DNA of 64,000 bases. Source: Blastococcus sp. DSM 46786 (GTDB lineage: Bacteria; Actinomycetota; Actinomycetes; Mycobacteriales; Geodermatophilaceae). A program made the translations under genes and the position numbers. Positions 59,994-64,000 of the stretch are shown one piece after another (the first letter of the stretch is position 1; every line of letters starts with the position of its first letter). The stretch spans positions 35,705-99,704 of the forward strand of contig NZ_FOAO01000020.1 in the NCBI RefSeq assembly GCF_900109665.1, read 5' to 3'. The notes under the pieces are model-generated. The model searched no databases. It worked only from the letters and a program-made list of their open reading frames with translations, and was not told where the DNA came from.

Positions 59994-61127
59994 GTGACCG
60001 CCGCACGACCGTCCCCGCTGCCGCAGGAGGAGCTGGGCGCGGCCTGGCGCAAGGCCCGGCCACGGCCGGCAGGCCGGCACCTGGACAGCGCTGCGTGCAG
60101 CCGGCAGAGCCACCGTGTGCTGGAGGCGACCTCGCACCACGCGCGGCACGAGGCCGAGCTGGGCGGGTACGTCGCCGAGGCGACCGCCGACGACCTGCTG
60201 CAGCAGGGCCGGTCGGTCCTCGGCGGGCTGGCCGGCATGGCGGCCGCCGACGTCGCCTTCGTGGAGTCGGCGCAGGCCGCCCTGGTCGCCCTGCTGAGCG
60301 GCTGGCGGCTGCCGGCCGGCTCGCGGGTGGCCTGCCTGCCCGGGGAGTTCGCACCGAACGTGGCGCAGTTGCGCGCCGCGGGCCTGCGGCCGGAGCCGCT
60401 GCCGGTCGACGGGCTGGGGCGGGCCGACCTCGACGGCGTGGACCGACTGCTGGCCACCGACCCGCCGCGGGTGGTGCACCTGACGCACGTCGCCAGCCAC
60501 CGGGGGCTGGTGCAGCCGGGGCGCGAGGTCGCGGCGCTGTGCCGCGCCGCCGGCGTCCCGCTGGTGCTCGACGCCGCGCAGTCACTCGGACACGTGGACG
60601 TCGACCTCGGCGCCGACGTCGTCTACGGCACCTCGCGCAAGTGGCTGGCCGGGCCGCGCGGCGTGGGGGTGCTGATCGCCCGCCCGCACGTCGCCGCGCA
60701 CCTGGCGCCGGTGCTCCCCGAACCGGAGGGCGTGCCGCCGATGCGGGCGTTCGAGTCGGGGGAGGCCCACGTGGCCGGCCGGGTCGGTCTCGTGGTCGCC
60801 GTCGGTGAGCACCTGGCCGCCGGCCCCGACCGCGTCCGCGCCCGGCTGGCCGGGTTGGGCCGGCTCACCCGGGAACTTCTGGACGGCGTCGCCGGCTGGC
60901 GGGTCGTGGAGCCGCTCGACGAACCGACCGCGACCACCACGCTGCGCCCACCGGACGGCGTCGACGTCGTCGCCACGCGCGCCCGCCTGCTGACCGAGCA
61001 CGGGATCGTGCTCAGCGCGTTCGGGCCGGAGCGGGCTCCCGGGGAGATGACCGGGCCGGTGCTCCGGGTCTCGCCGCACCTGGACGCCACGGCGGAGGAC
61101 CTGGAGGCGCTCGCCGCGGCGCTCTGA
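59994..61127 (+). CDS. egtE: PLP-dependent EgtE-like C-S lyase
   Basis: 377 residues. The opening HLDSAACSRQSHRVLEATSH and HHARHEAELGGYVAEATADD is the signature of ergothioneine-biosynthesis EgtE. PLP site: VLDAAQSLGHVDVDLGADVV (Asp193 contacts the pyridine nitrogen) and GTSRKWLAGPRGVG with Schiff-base Lys216. EgtE removes pyruvate from the cysteine sulfoxide adduct to give ergothioneine. The other egt genes (egtA-D) are not in this window, so it is an isolated copy or belongs to a split pathway. Confidence 0.9.
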   Translation: MTAARPSPLPQEELGAAWRKARPRPAGRHLDSAACSRQSHRVLEATSHHARHEAELGGYVAEATADDLLQQGRSVLGGLAGMAAADVAFVESAQAALVALLSGWRLPAGSRVACLPGEFAPNVAQLRAAGLRPEPLPVDGLGRADLDGVDRLLATDPPRVVHLTHVASHRGLVQPGREVAALCRAAGVPLVLDAAQSLGHVDVDLGADVVYGTSRKWLAGPRGVGVLIARPHVAAHLAPVLPEPEGVPPMRAFESGEAHVAGRVGLVVAVGEHLAAGPDRVRARLAGLGRLTRELLDGVAGWRVVEPLDEPTATTTLRPPDGVDVVATRARLLTEHGIVLSAFGPERAPGEMTGPVLRVSPHLDATAEDLEALAAAL

Positions 61128-61200
61128 CGCCGGCGGCCCCGCACCGCCCGTGCTCCGACGGGGGCACCGGGCTCTTGTGCGCCACGGCGACGTGGCCCTA

Positions 61201-61226
61201 TGGTTCATTACGTGAGTAACGAACCA
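61201..61226. promoter_or_regulatory. Imperfect palindrome, probable GntR/YtrA operator
   Basis: TGGTTCATTAC (61201-61211), spacer GTGA, GTAACGAACCA (61216-61226): 11-bp arms with one mismatch, 36 bp upstream of the regulator start. YtrA-type GntR proteins usually regulate their own operon through such sites. Confidence 0.6.
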
Positions 61227-61261
61227 CGGAACCTCGCCGGCGCGCCGGCCGGTTCCTGCCC

Positions 61262-61624
61262 GTGAACGACGACGGCGGGCCGATCTTCCGGCAGGTCGCC
61301 GATCTGATCGAGAACGCGATCGTCGACGGCTCCCTCGCTGAGGAGAGCCAGGCGCCCTCGTCGAACGAGCTGGCCGCCTTCCACCGCATCAACCCCGCCA
61401 CCGCCGCCAAAGGCCTCAACCAGCTGGTGGCCGACGGGGTCCTCTACAAGAGACGAGGAGTCGGGATGTTCGTCGCCACGGGCGCCCGCGAACAGCTGCT
61501 CAAGCGCCGGCGGAGCGAGTTCGCCGACCAGTACCTCCGCCCCCTGATGGCCGAGGCGCAGAAGCTCGGCATCCCCGCCACCGAGGTCACCGACATGATC
61601 GACAACTGGGAGAGCCCGCGATGA
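61262..61624 (+). CDS. GntR-family regulator, YtrA subgroup
   Basis: 120 residues from GTG 61262. HTH: FRQVADLIENAIVDGSLAEE then LAAFHRINPATAAKGLNQLV and ADGVLYKRRGVGMFV; the short C-terminus (LKRRRSEFADQYLRPLMAEA) without a ligand domain is the YtrA type. It overlaps the ABC ATPase gene by 4 bp and is likely its repressor. Confidence 0.9.
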   Translation: MNDDGGPIFRQVADLIENAIVDGSLAEESQAPSSNELAAFHRINPATAAKGLNQLVADGVLYKRRGVGMFVATGAREQLLKRRRSEFADQYLRPLMAEAQKLGIPATEVTDMIDNWESPR

Positions 61625-62529
61625 CCGCAGCGGCCACCGTCTCCGACGTCACGATGAGGTTCTCCGAGCACACCGCGCTCGCCGGGGTCTCGACCTCGAT
61701 CGAGCAGAACGCCATCACCGGTCTGCTGGGCCGCAACGGCGCCGGCAAGACCACCCTCATGCAGCTGCTCACCGGCCACCGCGTGCCGAGCAGCGGCCGG
61801 GTGGAGGTCTTCGGCGCCCGACCGTACGAGAACGACGACGTACTGCGGCGCACCTGCTTCATCAAGGAGGGCCAGCGCTACCCCGACCACTTCCGGGTGC
61901 GCGACGCCCTGCACGGTGCCTCGCTGCTGTTCCCGGGGTGGGACGCCGATCTGGCCCAGACCCTCCTCGCCGACTTCGAGCTCCCCGCCGGGCGGCCGAT
62001 CAAGAAGCTGTCGCGCGGCATGAACTCGGCGGTCGGCATCATCATCGGCCTGGCGTCGCGGGCGCCGTTCACCCTCTTCGACGAGCCCTACGCCGGCCTG
62101 GACGTCGTGGCGCGGCACCAGTTCTACGACCGCCTGCTCGCCGACTACGCGGAGCACCCGCGGACCATCCTCATCTCGACGCACCTCATCGAGGAGATCG
62201 CCGACCTGCTCGAACGGGTGCTGCTGATCGACCGCGGCCGGCTGCTGCTGGACACCGACGCCGAGTCGGTGCGCGGCAGCGCCGTCACCGTCCGTGGGCC
62301 GGTCGACCGCATCCGGGCCTTCGCCGCCGGGCACGACCTGTTGCACCTGGACACCCTCGCCGGCACCGGCCGCGCCGTCGTCCGGCTCCGCAGCGGGGGG
62401 GACGGCCCGGACACCTCTGGGCTCCTGGCCGAACCCACGAATCTGCAGGAGCTCGTCGTCGCGATGAGCCTCGCACCGCCGGCACCCCGCCACTCGTCCA
62501 CCGATGCACTCCAGGGGGTCCCGCGATGA
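61621..62529 (+). CDS. ABC transporter ATP-binding protein (YtrB-like)
   Basis: 302 residues. Walker A GLLGRNGAGKTT, Walker B FTLFDEPYAGLD and H-loop LISTHLIEE are intact. The signature reads LSRGM instead of LSGGQ, a variant found in YtrB-type systems (residues near 131). The C-terminal 80 residues are typical of GntR-linked exporters. Makes an exporter with the permease that overlaps by 4 bp. Confidence 0.9.
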   Translation: MTAAATVSDVTMRFSEHTALAGVSTSIEQNAITGLLGRNGAGKTTLMQLLTGHRVPSSGRVEVFGARPYENDDVLRRTCFIKEGQRYPDHFRVRDALHGASLLFPGWDADLAQTLLADFELPAGRPIKKLSRGMNSAVGIIIGLASRAPFTLFDEPYAGLDVVARHQFYDRLLADYAEHPRTILISTHLIEEIADLLERVLLIDRGRLLLDTDAESVRGSAVTVRGPVDRIRAFAAGHDLLHLDTLAGTGRAVVRLRSGGDGPDTSGLLAEPTNLQELVVAMSLAPPAPRHSSTDALQGVPR

Positions 62530-63227
62530 ACCGCGTCCTCGCCGCGGCCCGGCTGCACCTGATCCACCCGCTGGTCATCTTCGGGGTCCCCTGGCTCGTC
62601 GGTGGCGTCGCCTTCGCGATCAACTGGGCGCTCTGGGCGACCGCCGGCCTGGACGAGGCCTCGGACGGCGACGCCTTCACCGGGGGCGTCTCCTCGCTCT
62701 ACATCACGGTCGCCGTCGCCTTCGTCCAGGCCGTCACCCAGCTGCTCCCTTATGCCATGGGCATCAGCGTCAGCCGCCGCACCTTCTACCTGGCCACCGC
62801 GCTGGTGGCCGTCGCACAGGCGCTCGCCTTCGGCATCGCGCTGGCTACCCTCACCGCGCTGGAGGAGGCGACGGGTGGCTGGGGGGCGGGGCTCGAGTTC
62901 TGGGCGCCGGCAGCGATGAACGTCGACAGCTTCGCCCTGCAGGTGCTGCTATCAGGGGCGCCGATGCTCACGCTCATGTTCATCGGGATCGGCATGGGGG
63001 TGGTCTACAAGCGCTGGGGCCAACCGGGGGTCTGGGGGCTGATCCTGGGCACCCTGGTCGTCGTCGGCGGCCTCGCCGTCCTGGTGACCGGGCTCGAGGC
63101 CTGGGGCTCCCTCGCGCAGTGGTTGGGGGAACAGTCGGTCACGACGCTCGCGGCCGGCCTGCCACTGCTGCTCACCGTCGCGGTCGCCGGACTCTCCTGG
63201 CTCGGACTCCGCCGCGTGGTTCCCTGA
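62526..63227 (+). CDS. ABC transporter permease (YtrC/D-like)
   Basis: 233 residues with about six membrane helices: LVIFGVPWLVGGVAFAINWA, SLYITVAVAFVQAVTQLLPY, TFYLATALVAVAQALAFGIA, LMFIGIGMGVVYKRWGQPGV, LILGTLVVVGGLAVLVTG and LAAGLPLLLTVAVAGLSWLG. No domain beyond the membrane region is seen. Translationally coupled to the ATPase. Substrate unknown; such systems are often induced by cell-wall-active compounds. Confidence 0.85.
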   Translation: MNRVLAAARLHLIHPLVIFGVPWLVGGVAFAINWALWATAGLDEASDGDAFTGGVSSLYITVAVAFVQAVTQLLPYAMGISVSRRTFYLATALVAVAQALAFGIALATLTALEEATGGWGAGLEFWAPAAMNVDSFALQVLLSGAPMLTLMFIGIGMGVVYKRWGQPGVWGLILGTLVVVGGLAVLVTGLEAWGSLAQWLGEQSVTTLAAGLPLLLTVAVAGLSWLGLRRVVP

Positions 63228-63239
63228 TCGGCATCTCGA

Positions 63240-63283
63240 TCCCGGGCCCCTGTTCCGCCACGTGACGGAACAGGGGCCCGGGA
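63240..63283. terminator. Very strong hairpin after the ABC operon
   Basis: TCCCGGGCCCCTGTTCCG and CGGAACAGGGGCCCGGGA pair over 18 bp without mismatch, with an 8-base loop CCACGTGA, beginning 13 bp after the permease stop. The arm contains GGCCCCTGTTCC, also present at 49039-49050. Confidence 0.75.
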
Positions 63284-63657
63284 CGCGTTGGCTGGGCCAG
63301 AGCCGCCGGTGCCCGTACGGCGCGGCCGCGGCCGACGCGCGGCCACGACGAGGGGAGTGCGCCGGCGTTGAGCGCCGCCCGGACACCATCTCCTCGGCTG
63401 CTGGTCGGGGCGTGTGCCTGCCGGTGCGGGGTGCTTGCGTGCGCGCGGCCGGGCTTGCCCGGCGGGGCGCCGCTCGAGAAGAGGCGCGGGCGGCGTTCTG
63501 AAGCGGCGAGGACACCGCTCCGGTCACAGTGGAGGGCGCCACTCCGGTCGCGATTCAGGGGCCCGAATCGACTGCGTCGGCCGCCGTTCCACGAACGTTG
63601 AGCAGCGCTGCCCCGGGAGCGGTGAAGGATGAGGAGTGTGTTTTCCGGGAACGACGA
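63284..63657. other. Non-coding gap before the rRNA operon end
   Basis: No gene is supported. There is an imperfect direct repeat CGCTCCGGTC/CACTCCGGTC near 63512-63550. The region separates the ABC operon from the rRNA terminator. Confidence 0.45.
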
Positions 63658-63660
63658 AGA

Positions 63661-63682
63661 GCCCCAGCCTGGTGGCTGGGGC
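63661..63682 (-). terminator. rRNA operon terminator
   Basis: GCCCCAGCC (63661-63669) and GGCTGGGGC (63674-63682) form a 9-bp stem with a 4-base loop; on the minus strand TCTT follows. It lies 17 bp beyond the 5S gene. Confidence 0.85.
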
Positions 63683-63699
63683 CCTTCGTGAATGGTTGT

Positions 63700-63816
63700 C
63701 CGGCGGCGTCCTACTCTCCCACCCCGTCTCCAGGGCAGTACCATCGGCGCTGAGAGGCTTAGCTTCCGGGTTCGGAATGTTGCCGGGCGTTTCCCTCTCG
63801 CCATGGCCGCCGTAAC
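63700..63816 (-). rRNA. rrf: 5S ribosomal RNA
   Basis: On the minus strand the sequence begins TTACGGCGGCCATGGCGAGA, continues with the loop A/B region AACATTCCGAACCCGGAAGC and the TAAGCCTCTCAGCGCCGATG block, and ends GAGTAGGACGCCGCCGGAC, all typical of actinobacterial 5S rRNA. Length is about 117 bases; the ends are set by the pairing of the first and last ten bases. Confidence 0.95.
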
Positions 63817-63937
63817 TCTGTGAACTTCGAACTTCCCCGCTGGGGGGGCTGGTTCGTGCGTTCAGAACCGCACAGTGGACGCGAAACAGTCTTCTTCGTT
63901 ACGACTTGGTACACAGGGCCCTCGTGGAGGAGGTGTG

Positions 63938-64000
63938 TGTGGTCAAGCCCTCGGCCTGTTAGTACCGGTCAGCTCCACACCTTACGGTGCTTCCACTTCC
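63938..64000 (-). rRNA. rrl: 23S ribosomal RNA, 3' end (partial)
   Basis: The minus strand reads GTGTGGAGCTGACCGGTACT then AACAGGCCGAGGGCTTGACC, the standard last 60 bases of actinobacterial 23S rRNA. The gene continues beyond the window. The 3' end near 63938 is approximate. Confidence 0.92.

Noticed and set aside
63284..63657. Small ORFs between the ABC operon and the rRNA terminator
   Set aside because: Several short frames exist, but none has a ribosome site with coding character or a recognisable motif.

Overview
The window is very GC-rich (about three quarters G+C by eye), uses many GTG starts and 4-bp ATGA/GTGA overlaps, and has actinobacterial hallmarks: an AfsR/SARP-type regulator, SigE-family and zinc anti-sigma pairs, a class F sortase, an EgtE-type enzyme and LpqB-like GerMN lipoproteins. 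The gene styles fit the Geodermatophilaceae (Blastococcus, Geodermatophilus or Modestobacter); that placement is inference. It looks like an ordinary chromosomal segment that ends in the distal part of an rRNA operon on the minus strand (3' end of 23S, 5S, terminator). I see no prophage, no CRISPR array and no complete insertion sequence; only a decayed IS701-type transposase fragment.

Layout. 1-1353: NmrA-like reductase (cut by the window edge) divergent from a MarR regulator, with a perfect palindrome in the 30-bp gap. 1378-5009: four-gene OpuC-type osmoprotectant ABC importer. 5388-10588: FUSC membrane protein, SAM methyltransferase, and a divergent pair of glycerol-3-phosphate dehydrogenase and alkyl-DHAP-synthase-like flavoenzyme. 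10666-15786: berberine-bridge-type flavoprotein divergent from a large SARP/ATPase/TPR regulator, with helical-phase direct repeats between them. 15907-25534: metabolic genes (SDR, arginine deiminase, MFS, M20 peptidase, SEC-C protein, P450, acyl-CoA ligase). 25614-32454: sigma factor and membrane partner, rhodanese, bacterial PH-domain pair, divergent response regulator and soluble histidine kinase, manganese catalase. 32676-38919: two sodium:solute symporters, each with a small membrane partner, plus a LytS/LytTR pair. 39047-48171: zinc-ribbon miniprotein, lipoprotein, NarL-type two-component system, MacB-like ABC exporter, metallo-beta-lactamase-fold hydrolase, Nei/Fpg glycosylase. 48411-52892: AMIN-like secreted protein, MtrAB-LpqB-like operon, STAS protein. 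53113-53977: MazEF-like toxin-antitoxin module and transposase remnant. 54274-56940: photolyase, TspO-like protein and DUF309. 57069-61127: DUF4397 surface protein, class F sortase, sigma/anti-sigma pair, EgtE-like enzyme. 61262-63227: GntR/YtrA-type regulator with ABC ATPase and permease. 63700-64000: rRNA.

Taken together, the region is dominated by envelope, stress and signalling modules: four two-component pairs, two sigma/partner pairs, osmolyte uptake, hydrogen peroxide removal, DNA repair (photolyase, glycosylase) and surface anchoring. Such a mix suits a desiccation- and radiation-exposed soil or stone actinobacterium.

I did not find a clear-cut new protein system. The most unusual signals are non-coding: a family of intergenic double-hairpin elements with 20-bp spaced arms (15801, 23813, 45883, 47221), direct repeats that look like a SARP operator (12208-12248), a 32-bp triple repeat at a kinase 3' end (37651-37795), and a recurring TANNNT-N6/7-start arrangement that suggests leaderless transcription of several genes. 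All coordinates were derived by reading; starts noted as uncertain are so marked.
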